Source: Marinihelvus sp036351115 (GTDB taxonomy: Bacteria; Pseudomonadota; Gammaproteobacteria; Xanthomonadales; SZUA-36). Taken from it: a DNA stretch of 64,000 nucleotides. Numbering within the stretch: position 1 is the stretch's first letter; every line of letters begins with the position of its first letter. The stretch lies in the NCBI GenBank assembly GCA_036351115.1, contig JAZBOL010000004.1, positions 58,136-122,135 of the forward strand. Direction: 5' to 3'. Position numbers and translations under genes: made by a program. The notes under the pieces were generated by a model. It searched no databases and was not told the origin of the DNA. It saw only the letters and a list, made by a program, of their open reading frames with translations. Shown here piece after piece: positions 24,424 to 32,397 of this stretch.

Positions 24424-27069
24424 TTACCGCGATTTCGCGAGGTCGGCAGCGTCCGAAAGGCCGAAGCGGGCGCAGACGTCGCGGGCCGCGGTGGTGTCCG
24501 GCCGGGTTTCCCCGAGAAGGCTGGCATCCTCCCGGAGGAGCGCCCGGAGATGGCGGGCGCGGGTCAGGGCGCGATAGGTTTCCATGAGCAGTTCGGCGTC
24601 GTCCGGCTCGAGCCACCCATGGGCGGCAAGCGCCTGCAATTGCTCCGTGGTTCGGGTGAGGCCGCGCAGGGCCGGGTCCTCCGGCGCTCGCTCCAGGATG
24701 CCCAGCTGGGCGACGAAGTCGATGTCCAGCAGGCCGCCGGGGACCTGTTTGAACGGATCCCCCCCGCCCTGGGCGCGCATCTTTTGCCGCATGGCCGGGA
24801 TCTCCCTGCGCAGCGCTTCGGAATCCTTCGGTTGCGCCAGCACCGCCTCCCGGATCGCCTGGAATCGTGCCGAGACGTCGGCATCGCCGGCGACCGGTCT
24901 GGCCCGGGTCAGTGCCTGCCATTCCCAGACCCAGGCTTTCTCCGCCTGGTATCGGGCGAAGGCATCGAGCGGTGACACGAGCAGGCCGGAACGGCCGTTC
25001 GGTCGCAGCCGCGTGTCGATTTCGTAAAGCCGACCGGCCGGGGTCTGGGTAGTCGCCAGGGCCAGGAGGCGCCGAACGCATCGCGTGTACCAGGTTTCCG
25101 CCGCCAGCGGTCGCGGCCCGTCGGATTCGCCCTGGCCGTCGGGATAGAGAAAAACCAGGTCGAGGTCCGAGCCATAGCTGATGTCACCACCGCCGAGGCT
25201 GCCGTAGCCGATGAGGGCCAGGCCGTTCGGCTCGAGATGGCCGTGCCGCCGGGCCACCGCTTGCTCGGCCAGCTTGAGGCACCGCTCGAGGAGCACCTCG
25301 GCGAGCGCCGTGAGCCGGGTTTCCGCTTCCACCGAAGACAGCACACCCTCCAGCTCCGCCGTGGCGATCCGCAGGCTTTGCGCCAGCTTGATCGTGTTCA
25401 GTGCATTGATGGCCTGTTCCTCGTCATCCCCGCGCGCCAGGCGCCGTGCGCTCTCGGAGAGTTCCGCCCGATCCGGAAGGGTGCGACCGAGCGCCGGATC
25501 GATAAGCTCGTCAAGCAGGGCGGGGTGGCGGGTCACGGTCCGCGCGATCCAGTCGCTCCGGTTGAACAGTTCCAGCATGCGGTCGAGCGCAGGCGGGTTC
25601 TGCACGAGGAGCGCCAGGTACGCGCTGCGCCGGCTGATGGCGTTGACCAGGGCGCGCAGGTCGTCCTCGACCGCAGCGTTCCGCGGCCCGGTTTCGAGCC
25701 GCTGGAACAGGCGCTTCATGAAAGCATCCAGTCGCTGGTGTCCGCGCCGGGTCAGGCCAACACGGCGAATTCGCCGCAGCAGGGCACGCCAGGCATCGTC
25801 ACCGGCCAGCTCCAGCGTACCCTCCCAGGTCCCGGGTTCCTCATTGCCGGCCTGGCGGGGAAAGCTCGCGTCGAGCGCGTCGGTCACGGTCTGCCGCGTC
25901 GATTCGAGGAGCGTTTGGAACGACTCCCGGTCGGGCTGGCACAGGATGCGCACCACGCGGTCCAGGTCCTCGCCCTGCGGCAGCTCGTGGGTCTGCTGGT
26001 CGTGCAGGGCCTGGATCGCATTCTCCACGCGCCGCAGTACGCCATAGGCTTCGCGCAGGGCCGCGACCCGGTCGCCCGGGAGCAGATCGAGCGCCTGGAT
26101 GGTGGACAGGGCGTCGAGGAGCGAGGGGGTTTGCAGCGCGGGCTCCCGCCCTCCGCGCAGCAGCTGGATGCACTGCACGCCGAACTCGACTTCGCGGATG
26201 CCTCCCGGCCCCCGCTTTACGTCGCCGCGACCCTTGCGCCGCGCGGCGTCGGCCTGGATGGCGTCGAGCATTTCCCGCAGGGATTCCACGGCGCCGAAAT
26301 CGATGTAGCGCCGGTAGACGAACGGGCGCAGGATGTCGACCAGCGCCTGCCCCGCTTCACGGTCGCCGGCAACGGGGCGGGCCTTGACCAGGGCGTAGCG
26401 TTCCCAGTCCCGGCCTTCGCGCTGATAGTAATGCTCGAGCGCCTTGAAGCTGCACACCAGGGGCCCGCTTTCCCCAAAGGGCCGCAGGCGCGTGTCCACG
26501 CGAAAACAGAATCCGTCCCCGGTCCGCTCCGCCAGGCTTCCGATGACGGCGCGCGCCAGGCGGGTGAAAAAGGTCTCGTTGGCCAGGCCGCGCCGGCCAT
26601 CACAGGCGCCGTTCTCCGGAAAGCACAGAATCAGGTCGATGTCGGAAGACAGGTTCAGTTCGCCACCACCGAGTTTGCCCAGGCCCAGCACCACCAGGGA
26701 CTGTTCCTTGCCGTCACCGTCCCGCGGCGTACCGAAGCGCTCCACGAGCGCGGCATGGTGGGTGGAGACCGCCGTGTCGAGGCACAGTTCGGCGAGGCGG
26801 GTCAGGTCGCCCAGGGTGGCTTCGAGGGAAGCCGTGCCGGTGATCTCCCGCCAGGTGATGCACAGCATCTCCCGGTTCCGGAAGCGCCGCAGGCCCCGGT
26901 CCAGTCCGTGTTCGGCAACGGCGTCTTCCAGGTCCGCCGCGCTGGGCGGTCGATGCGACCGCAGCCGCCCTTCCGCCTCGAGGCTCGGCAGCCACTCCGG
27001 ATAACGGCGATCCAGGTCCTCGAGAAAGGGGCTGAGGGCCAGGGCCCGGGAGGGATCGTGCTTCGCCAT
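24424..27069 (-). CDS. glnE: Bifunctional glutamine synthetase adenylyltransferase/adenylyl-removing enzyme
   Basis: 881-residue GlnE, which adenylylates and deadenylylates glutamine synthetase in response to PII proteins and glutamine. Two nucleotidyltransferase domains are visible. The N-terminal removase has GLGKLGGGELNLSSDIDL (about 150-167). The C-terminal transferase has GYGSLGGGDISYGSDLDL. Each keeps the metal-binding SDxD. The protein is somewhat shorter than E. coli GlnE (946), mainly at the N-terminus, but the conserved PEWL region is retained (YPEWLPSL, about 20-27), so the start is plausible. TATACT lies 6 nt before the ATG with no Shine-Dalgarno, suggesting a leaderless mRNA. Confidence 0.96.
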   Translation of the reverse strand: MAKHDPSRALALSPFLEDLDRRYPEWLPSLEAEGRLRSHRPPSAADLEDAVAEHGLDRGLRRFRNREMLCITWREITGTASLEATLGDLTRLAELCLDTAVSTHHAALVERFGTPRDGDGKEQSLVVLGLGKLGGGELNLSSDIDLILCFPENGACDGRRGLANETFFTRLARAVIGSLAERTGDGFCFRVDTRLRPFGESGPLVCSFKALEHYYQREGRDWERYALVKARPVAGDREAGQALVDILRPFVYRRYIDFGAVESLREMLDAIQADAARRKGRGDVKRGPGGIREVEFGVQCIQLLRGGREPALQTPSLLDALSTIQALDLLPGDRVAALREAYGVLRRVENAIQALHDQQTHELPQGEDLDRVVRILCQPDRESFQTLLESTRQTVTDALDASFPRQAGNEEPGTWEGTLELAGDDAWRALLRRIRRVGLTRRGHQRLDAFMKRLFQRLETGPRNAAVEDDLRALVNAISRRSAYLALLVQNPPALDRMLELFNRSDWIARTVTRHPALLDELIDPALGRTLPDRAELSESARRLARGDDEEQAINALNTIKLAQSLRIATAELEGVLSSVEAETRLTALAEVLLERCLKLAEQAVARRHGHLEPNGLALIGYGSLGGGDISYGSDLDLVFLYPDGQGESDGPRPLAAETWYTRCVRRLLALATTQTPAGRLYEIDTRLRPNGRSGLLVSPLDAFARYQAEKAWVWEWQALTRARPVAGDADVSARFQAIREAVLAQPKDSEALRREIPAMRQKMRAQGGGDPFKQVPGGLLDIDFVAQLGILERAPEDPALRGLTRTTEQLQALAAHGWLEPDDAELLMETYRALTRARHLRALLREDASLLGETRPDTTAARDVCARFGLSDAADLAKSR

Positions 27070-27075
27070 GTCGCG

Positions 27076-27081
27076 AGTATA
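27076..27081 (-). promoter_or_regulatory. -10 box 6 nt before the glnE ATG (leaderless candidate)
   Basis: The minus strand reads TATACT followed by six bases and the glnE ATG, so a normal start site would fall on or next to the ATG. TTGCCA (27102-27107 on the minus strand, 5/6 to TTGACA) lies 20 nt upstream, longer than the ideal 17. No Shine-Dalgarno is present in between. Confidence 0.45.
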
Positions 27082-27105
27082 GCGACGAGTACTTTTCCGG
27101 CTGGC

Positions 27106-27136
27106 AAAAAAAAAGCCCCGGAAGGGATCCGGGGCT
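27106..27136 (-). terminator. Intrinsic terminator after the hemP-small ORF transcript
   Basis: On the minus strand, a 9-bp perfect stem (AGCCCCGGA / TCCGGGGCT, arms 27128-27136 and 27114-27122) with a 5-nt loop is followed by eight or nine U. This is a textbook Rho-independent terminator. It lies 16 nt past the stop of the 41-codon ORF and just before the glnE promoter, so it ends the hemP-side transcript rather than glnE. Confidence 0.9.
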
Positions 27137-27152
27137 GAATGTTCAGGCCAGC

Positions 27153-27278
27153 TCAGCAGGCCGGGGGCTCAAGTCCGGCCAGGGCCTGTTGGAGAACTCG
27201 GTCCGGGGAAGCCGCATTCGCGCTGTCCTGCTGCGCGTGGGCTGCTTCACCCTTCGCCTGGTTAGATGCCAGATCCAT
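27153..27278 (-). CDS. Small ORF (41 residues) between hemP and its terminator
   Basis: An ATG at 27278 opens a 41-codon frame ending in TGA at 27153. The peptide starts MDLASNQAKGEAAHAQQD, is Ala/Gln-rich, has no membrane helix or signal peptide and ends LEPPAC with a lone C-terminal Cys. It is 118 nt downstream of hemP on the same strand and its stop lies just before a strong terminator, which supports transcription. The Shine-Dalgarno is poor (AAGGG about 13 nt upstream). I recognise no family. Alternatives: an untranslated 3' region or a Fur-controlled 3'-UTR-derived sRNA. Confidence 0.45.
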   Translation of the reverse strand: MDLASNQAKGEAAHAQQDSANAASPDRVLQQALAGLEPPAC

Positions 27279-27396
27279 GCCAAATAAACAGACCCTTAAT
27301 ATCAGGGGGTTACGCCCCCGGCGTGCTGGCCGGATGCGGTGCGTGCCTGATTCTGGGGCGCGCCTGCCACCGAATGGGGCAGGAATTCAGAATGAA

Positions 27397-27612
27397 TTAC
27401 TTGGTAAGGATGAGCTTCCGGTTCCGCGTGATCCGCAGCCGGTAGATCTGGCCCTCGTGATCCAGTTCGATGACCGGATCCTCGCCCATGAGCTCAGAGA
27501 CCTTCATGGGGCGATCGGACCGGGAACGGGAACCGGGGCGGGACCGGGTGGTCGGGGTGCGGTCCGACGCGAGGTCGCGCGGTACGGAACGGGGCAGGCT
27601 GCGGGCACTCAT
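27397..27612 (-). CDS. hemP: Hemin uptake protein HemP family
   Basis: 71-residue small protein. The C-terminal part is the HemP domain: KVSELMGEDPVIELDHEG, then YRLRITRNRKLILTK at the end. The first 35 residues are Arg/Ser/Pro-rich and poorly conserved; an internal Met36 would give a 36-residue core protein. HemP (HmuP-like) proteins are linked to heme uptake, in some bacteria activating heme-receptor expression. No heme receptor lies nearby. A Fur box overlaps the promoter, so iron repression is expected. The -10 is 6 nt before the ATG and there is no Shine-Dalgarno. Confidence 0.88.
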   Translation of the reverse strand: MSARSLPRSVPRDLASDRTPTTRSRPGSRSRSDRPMKVSELMGEDPVIELDHEGQIYRLRITRNRKLILTK

Positions 27613-27614
27613 GG

Positions 27615-27647
27615 ATAGATGATAATCATTATCATTCGCGACGGCAA
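27615..27647 (-). promoter_or_regulatory. Fur box and hemP promoter
   Basis: GATAATCATTATC-type sequence at 27615-27639 matches the 19-bp Fur consensus at 15 of 19 positions in each of two overlapping registers. On the minus strand a -35 TTGCCG (27642-27647) and -10 TATCAT (27619-27624) are spaced by exactly 17 nt, with the Fur box covering the -10 and spacer. Iron-loaded Fur would block RNA polymerase. The -10 ends 6 nt before the hemP ATG. Confidence 0.85.
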
Positions 27648-27727
27648 GCGCCTGGCCGGGGCAGCTCGATCCGCTGACCGGAAAGCCCGTGGGTCATCTG
27701 CTTGACCGTCGTGCCGACGCCGGATCG

Positions 27728-29503
27728 CTAGGGGCTGCCGTCGTCCGCCAGGGTCCAGTCGTCTTCCATCGCGTAGCCGGCATCCTGTGCCGGCAGGATC
27801 ACGCCGTGTCGCGCTGCATAGGTGTCGAAATCCGCCACCAGTGCCGCCAGCACGTCGGGATGCCGGGCCGACAGGTCGTCCCGTTCACCGGGGTCCCGGG
27901 CGAGATCGAACAGCGCCCAGCGCCCCCGGCCATAGGGTTCGTAGAGCCAGAGCGCCTTCCAGTGCCCCCGGCGCACGGAACGGCGCCCGAACAATTCGAA
28001 GACCTGGGAGGCTGCCGGGCCGTGGACCTGTTCCGCCGAGCCGTCGAGCAGGGACACCAGGGACGTCCCCGTTGGCGCCGCGCCCTGCCAGGAAGGGTCA
28101 TTCGAGGCCGGGTGCGCTACGCCGGCGAGCTCGAGCAGCGTCGGCAGCACGTCCCGGATCGTGACCAGGGCCCGGGATCTCGGATCGTCGAAGCCGCCGG
28201 GCTTGACGCCGGGCCCCGCGATGACCGCCGGCGTCCGGGTGCCGCCCTCGGTGGGAAACGTCTTGAACAGGCGGAACGGCGCCGTGCTGGCCTGGGCCCA
28301 GCCGGGGCCGCTAAACACATAGGAGCCCGGCCGGCCGATGTTCCCGAGGCGATTGTCGAAGGTGCGCTCCACCCAGCCGTGGTCTGCGACGATGCGGTTG
28401 ACCGGGTTACCCTCGGCCCCGTTGTCGGACAGGAACAGGACCCAGGTGTTGTCCCGCCGCCCGGTGGACTCGAGCCAGGCGAGCAGCCGCCCGACTTCGT
28501 GGTCCAGCTGCTCCACCATGGCGGCGTACACCTCCATGATGCGCGCCTGGCGCCGCCGTTCTTCGGGCGCCAGGTCAGACCAGGCCCGGACAAAGGGCAG
28601 GCGTTCGTCACGAAGGGGCTTTGGGACGATGCCCCGTTCCTGGAGCGCAGCCACCCGGTCGGCGCGCAGGGCGTCCCAGCCATCGTCGTAGACGCCGGCG
28701 TAGCGATCGATGAAATCCGGCGGCGCCTGCAGGGGCCAGTGAGGCGCGGTGTAGGCCGCCAGCGCGAAAAACGGCCGCATACCGTCCGTGCCGGTGCCGC
28801 CTTCGATCTGTTCGATCAGCTTGTCCGTGAACCCCGTGCTCGAGTACCAGTCGTCCGGCAGGTCGCCGATCGGTTCGCCGTCTTCCTCGAAGCCGGCGGG
28901 GCCCGGCGGCCCGCCGGCGGAAAACAGGGCCAGGCGGTCGGCAAAGTGTGTCGCGCCCCCGTGGACCGGCCCGAAGGCACGCTCGAATCCCCGGTCAACC
29001 GGGCGCCGGCCCGGACCGCGACCGAGGTGCCATTTGCCGGAGAGGGCGGTGAAGTAGCCGGCGTCGCGCAGCAGCTCGGCCAGCGTGACCACCCGGTCGG
29101 AAAGTTGCCCCTCGTAGCCGGGCCGGCCCTGCTGCTCGGGTGACGCCTCGTCCCACATGGTGCCGAACCCGGATGCGTGCGCCGGGGCGCCGCTCAGCAG
29201 CATGGCGCGGGTCGGCGAACAGGCGGGAGACACCTGGAAATCCGTCAGCACGAGCCCGCTCGCGGCCAGGGCGTCGAGCTGCGGCGTACGGATCTCGCTC
29301 CCCATGAAGCCCGGGTCCGAATACCCGAGGTCGTCCGCCAGGATGACCAGGAAACTGGGCGGTGGCGACGCCTGCTGCGCCGCGTGTCGGGAGTCTTCGG
29401 CCCGGGCCGTGCAGGCCAGCAGGGCGCACAGCAGGACCGGAACCCGGAACCGGGCGGCGCCCGGCCGCGTTGCGCGTTGGCGGTCTACTGCACCAGGTGC
29501 CAT
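27728..29503 (-). CDS. Exported arylsulfatase-type sulfatase
   Basis: 591-residue sulfatase (alkaline phosphatase superfamily). From the ATG at 29503 the N-terminus is a signal sequence (about 18-35), possibly with a lipobox-like LLAC at Cys31. Metal Asp57-Asp58 occur in ILADDLGYSD. The catalytic signature CSPTR starts at Cys95, the residue converted to formylglycine. SGKWHLG follows as the second sulfatase motif, with DNGAEGN downstream. It hydrolyses sulfate esters, probably in the periplasm. An in-frame ATG at 29593 would overlap the M24 gene by 109 nt, the chosen start by 19 nt. No formylglycine-generating enzyme is encoded in the window. Confidence 0.93.
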   Translation of the reverse strand: MAPGAVDRQRATRPGAARFRVPVLLCALLACTARAEDSRHAAQQASPPPSFLVILADDLGYSDPGFMGSEIRTPQLDALAASGLVLTDFQVSPACSPTRAMLLSGAPAHASGFGTMWDEASPEQQGRPGYEGQLSDRVVTLAELLRDAGYFTALSGKWHLGRGPGRRPVDRGFERAFGPVHGGATHFADRLALFSAGGPPGPAGFEEDGEPIGDLPDDWYSSTGFTDKLIEQIEGGTGTDGMRPFFALAAYTAPHWPLQAPPDFIDRYAGVYDDGWDALRADRVAALQERGIVPKPLRDERLPFVRAWSDLAPEERRRQARIMEVYAAMVEQLDHEVGRLLAWLESTGRRDNTWVLFLSDNGAEGNPVNRIVADHGWVERTFDNRLGNIGRPGSYVFSGPGWAQASTAPFRLFKTFPTEGGTRTPAVIAGPGVKPGGFDDPRSRALVTIRDVLPTLLELAGVAHPASNDPSWQGAAPTGTSLVSLLDGSAEQVHGPAASQVFELFGRRSVRRGHWKALWLYEPYGRGRWALFDLARDPGERDDLSARHPDVLAALVADFDTYAARHGVILPAQDAGYAMEDDWTLADDGSP

Positions 29504-30834
29504 TCGGTCTGGCGGCCCGCCAGGTAGATGACACGCTCGCCATCGTACAGAGCCGATTGTTCGAGCTTGATCTGCACGTACTGGTCGTCCCATTCCGGTA
29601 CCGGCGCCTTGATGTTGCCCTCGATGGCATACGCCGTCATCGGGTACAGCGGCCAGTCACCCCGAATCGGCGTCTCTCCCTGGTTGTCCCACATGCCGAT
29701 GGTCGGTCCGGGCGCGTGCCCGTAGAACCCGATGGGATGGGTGTAGGTGCTGGCGATGACGTCGCGGCGCGCACTGGCGCGAAGGCTGCCGGCCAGGATG
29801 TCGTTGCCGGAGCGGCCGGTTTCGAAGGCGTCGGTCAGGTCGTCCTGCCACTGGTTGCCGACGGCGAGGGCCGCCACCAGGCCCTCGGGCACCGAGCTTT
29901 CCCCGGCGCGCGGCACGTAGCCCATTTCCTGCGTGTCCGTGCACAGCTTGAGGTAGCAGATGCCCACGTCCGTGTGCAGCACGTCACCGGCCTGGATCAC
30001 GCCAGCCGTGCCGCAGAAGGGCGTATCGGCCTCGCAGGCCTCGCCGGGACGCTGCAGGTTGACATAAGGCTGGAACCAGACCGGGAGGTTGAGTTCCGCG
30101 AAGCGTTCCCGGATGTACCAGGCGACATCGTCCGTGTGCGTGGCGCCCGGGGTGATGACCCGGGAGGAAAAGGCCTCGGCGATGACCTGGCGGGCCAGCG
30201 CGACCGCGTGCGTGTACAGCGTCACCTCTTCCGGCGTGCGCGTTTCCACCCAGCGCACCACCAGGTCCTCAGCCGGCACCAGGCGCTCCACCAGGCTGGG
30301 GGAAAGCACTTCGAGCAGGCGCTCGTGCAGGCCGCGGGTCAGGCCGTCGGCCACGGGCCAGTCCCGGGACACGTTGATGCCGATGCGCTGGGGATCGAGT
30401 TCCTCGATCAGCGCCGCCAGCGCCTGCCACTGTTCGTCGAGGTTCCCCCCGGCCCAGGCCGTCTCGAACGGTTCCCCGAGGGGGTAGCGATTGACGGACA
30501 GGCGCTTGAAGCCGTCCGGACCGCGGTGGAAGAGCAGCATGGTGGTGCGCCGCGCGGCAAAGGTGGGCTGGGGCACCAGCGTGAAGTACACCGGGTCCTC
30601 GGCGTATTCGCGGGCCATGACCAGCCACAGGTCGATGTCCGTTTCCTCCATGAGCTTCGGCAGCAGGGTTTCGAGACGGTCCTCGAGAATGCGGTTCTCC
30701 ACGTCCGGCCGCGCCCGCCACGGCAACACGTCGCGTTCGCCGGTGAGGACCCGGCCCTGGTCCGCGGCCTGCGCCGGAGGGGAAAAGGCCGCCAGGCCCA
30801 GCAGCAGGGCCGTGAGGTGCACAAGTGATTTCAT
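29485..30834 (-). CDS. Exported M24 (aminopeptidase P-type) peptidase family protein
   Basis: 449-residue protein with a signal peptide (MKSLVHLTALLLGLAAFSPP, cleavage after AQA). The 'pita bread' M24 domain occupies the C-terminal half. Five putative metal ligands are recognisable: two Asp in HTDVGICYLKLCTD, His in THPIGFYGHAPGP, Glu in AYAIEGNI and Glu in VQIKLEQ. Relatives cleave X-Pro bonds, but many exported members are uncharacterised. I use the ATG at 30834 rather than 30915 because it starts the signal peptide and avoids overlap with the PII-like gene. The sulfatase start overlaps its 3' end. Confidence 0.87.
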   Translation of the reverse strand: MKSLVHLTALLLGLAAFSPPAQAADQGRVLTGERDVLPWRARPDVENRILEDRLETLLPKLMEETDIDLWLVMAREYAEDPVYFTLVPQPTFAARRTTMLLFHRGPDGFKRLSVNRYPLGEPFETAWAGGNLDEQWQALAALIEELDPQRIGINVSRDWPVADGLTRGLHERLLEVLSPSLVERLVPAEDLVVRWVETRTPEEVTLYTHAVALARQVIAEAFSSRVITPGATHTDDVAWYIRERFAELNLPVWFQPYVNLQRPGEACEADTPFCGTAGVIQAGDVLHTDVGICYLKLCTDTQEMGYVPRAGESSVPEGLVAALAVGNQWQDDLTDAFETGRSGNDILAGSLRASARRDVIASTYTHPIGFYGHAPGPTIGMWDNQGETPIRGDWPLYPMTAYAIEGNIKAPVPEWDDQYVQIKLEQSALYDGERVIYLAGRQTEWHLVQ

Positions 30835-30878
30835 GGGTCGATTCTCCCGCGTATCCGGCGCGCTCGCCGATGACGCGA

Positions 30879-31175
30879 TCAATGGGTAAGGGACTGGCAC
30901 TCGGAGACGAGACACATGCCCCCGGAGCGGCTGATCAGGGGCTTCACGGCCTCCGTGACCTTCTCGACGAGCGCCCGGTCGTCACAGACGATGAGGAAAA
31001 TGCAGTTGCTCGAATCCCCGGCCAGCTCGTCGCCACGGCGAATGCCGCGGTCGCCGCTGCCGTGGGCCCGGGGTATGACCGTGTAGCCCGGGACGCGCAG
31101 GGTTTTGAGTGTGCGCGCCAGCTCACGGGCCATGGGTTCTTCGATGACGATTTCGATGCGATAGCCTGGGGTCAT
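30879..31175 (-). CDS. PII-like regulatory protein, SbtB-like
   Basis: 98-residue PII-superfamily protein, encoded 36 nt downstream of an SbtA-type bicarbonate transporter. The ferredoxin-like core starts YRIEIVIEE. The T-loop region is HGSGDRGIRRGDELAG (38-53) and lacks the uridylylated Tyr of GlnB. Near the C-terminus, Cys88 and Cys93 form a CX4C pair, the same spacing as the redox-active CGPEGC of cyanobacterial SbtB. In cyanobacteria SbtB trimers bind cAMP/AMP/ATP and control SbtA. By position and length this is the SbtA partner; the CX4C similarity may be coincidental because the residues between differ. Confidence 0.82.
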   Translation of the reverse strand: MTPGYRIEIVIEEPMARELARTLKTLRVPGYTVIPRAHGSGDRGIRRGDELAGDSSNCIFLIVCDDRALVEKVTEAVKPLISRSGGMCLVSECQSLTH

Positions 31176-31211
31176 GATTCAGGGTTCAGAGTCAAGGTTC
31201 GGGTTGGGGAT

Positions 31212-32204
31212 TCAGGTCAGCCATTTCGCCAGCTCATGGTACAGCGGGATACCGAGCAGGATGTTGAACGGGAACGTGATGGCCAGGGACATGGGCAGGT
31301 AAATGCTCGGACTGGCCTGCGGCAGCGCCAGGCGCAGGGCCGCGGGCACGGCGATGTAGGACGCGCTGGCGCCCAGCACGGTCAGCAGCACGAGATTGCC
31401 TTCGTCCAGGTCGAGCAGGACGCCGAAGCCCAGGGCGGCCGCGGCGTTGATCAGCGGGAACACCAGGGCGGCGGTTCCCATGAACCCCAGGGGCAGCTTT
31501 CCCGAGCCGTCGCTGTCGCCCAGGTCCCGCAATCTGCGGGCCGCCACGATGCCCATGTCCAGCAGGAACAGGCACAGCACACCGAGGAACGGCGCGCTGA
31601 CCACCGGGTACACCTGTTCCATGCCATCCGGCCCGGTGAGGTACCCGATGATCATGCTGCCGACGATGAGGAACACGGAACCGTTCAGGCAGGCCTCGTG
31701 GAGCAGCGGTCCCCAGCGCAGCTGCCGCTCTTCCCCGCCGTGGGTTTCCCGGAAGCGGTTGTACAGCAGCATGCCCACGATGATGGCGGGCGACTCCATG
31801 AGCGCCATGGCCGCCACGAGGTAGCCGCTCCAGGTCACTTCCTGGGCGTCGAGGTAGCTGGTCGCGGTGATGAAGGTCACCGCACTGATGGAGCCGTAGG
31901 TCGCGGCCACCGCCGCCGCGTCGGCCACGCCGAGGCGGGACCTGAGGACGAAGAAGCTGTAAACGGGTACGGCGGCGGACAGCAGCACGGCGGCGCCCAG
32001 GGTCAGGAACACCTCGATGCCCAGCGGCGCCTCGGCCAGCGCCACGCCGCCCTTGAAGCCGATGGCGAAGAGCAGATACAGGGAAAGAAATCGCGCGATC
32101 TGTCCCGGAATGTCCAGGTCGGAACGCACAAACACCGCCGCCATGCCAAGAAAGAAAAACAGCAGGGGCGGTGAGCTCAGGTTGGCGAGAAAGGCTTCGG
32201 TCAT
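31212..32204 (-). CDS. SbtA-type sodium-dependent bicarbonate transporter
   Basis: 330-residue inner-membrane protein of the SbtA/DUF897 family with about ten hydrophobic helices in two inverted halves. Typical segments are FLSLYLLFAIGFKGGVALAE, AATYGSISAVTFITA and LLTVLGASASYIAVPAALRL. SbtA imports bicarbonate with Na+ in cyanobacteria; proteobacterial members are less studied. I take the ATG at 32204 because the extra 27 residues from 32285 are polar and unlike the family. The stop of this gene is followed by the PII-like gene, the standard sbtAB pairing. Could belong to inorganic-carbon supply in a heterotroph or autotroph. Confidence 0.88.
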   Translation of the reverse strand: MTEAFLANLSSPPLLFFFLGMAAVFVRSDLDIPGQIARFLSLYLLFAIGFKGGVALAEAPLGIEVFLTLGAAVLLSAAVPVYSFFVLRSRLGVADAAAVAATYGSISAVTFITATSYLDAQEVTWSGYLVAAMALMESPAIIVGMLLYNRFRETHGGEERQLRWGPLLHEACLNGSVFLIVGSMIIGYLTGPDGMEQVYPVVSAPFLGVLCLFLLDMGIVAARRLRDLGDSDGSGKLPLGFMGTAALVFPLINAAAALGFGVLLDLDEGNLVLLTVLGASASYIAVPAALRLALPQASPSIYLPMSLAITFPFNILLGIPLYHELAKWLT

Positions 32205-32276
32205 GCGTGATTCCCGTTGTCCGGGTCTGTCCTGACCCGACCGCTGTTCAAATCGCGCGGTTTTGATTGGCGGCGG

Positions 32277-32282
32277 ATTATA
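32277..32282 (-). promoter_or_regulatory. Candidate -10 box for the sbtA-like operon
   Basis: The minus strand reads TATAAT, 72 nt before the sbtA-like ATG. No good -35 lies at standard spacing. The 193-nt divergent gap shows no other clear element. The operon would include the PII-like, M24 and sulfatase genes. Confidence 0.35.
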
Positions 32283-32397
32283 CACGTCATCTGCAAAGCC
32301 GATGTGAGAGCCGCTTTTCTACCGTTTTTTCGAAGCACGTCCACGGCGCCGTCACGAGGACGCGCTAGAGTAGGCAATGGAATCACGGTACGCGCCT

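Noticed and set aside
25237..27138. 633-codon plus-strand frame antisense to glnE
   Set aside because: Shadow of glnE with no domain.
27305..27319. GGGGG/CCCCC hairpin between hemP and the small ORF as a terminator
   Set aside because: Only five base pairs and no U-tract; the strong terminator is at 27106-27136.
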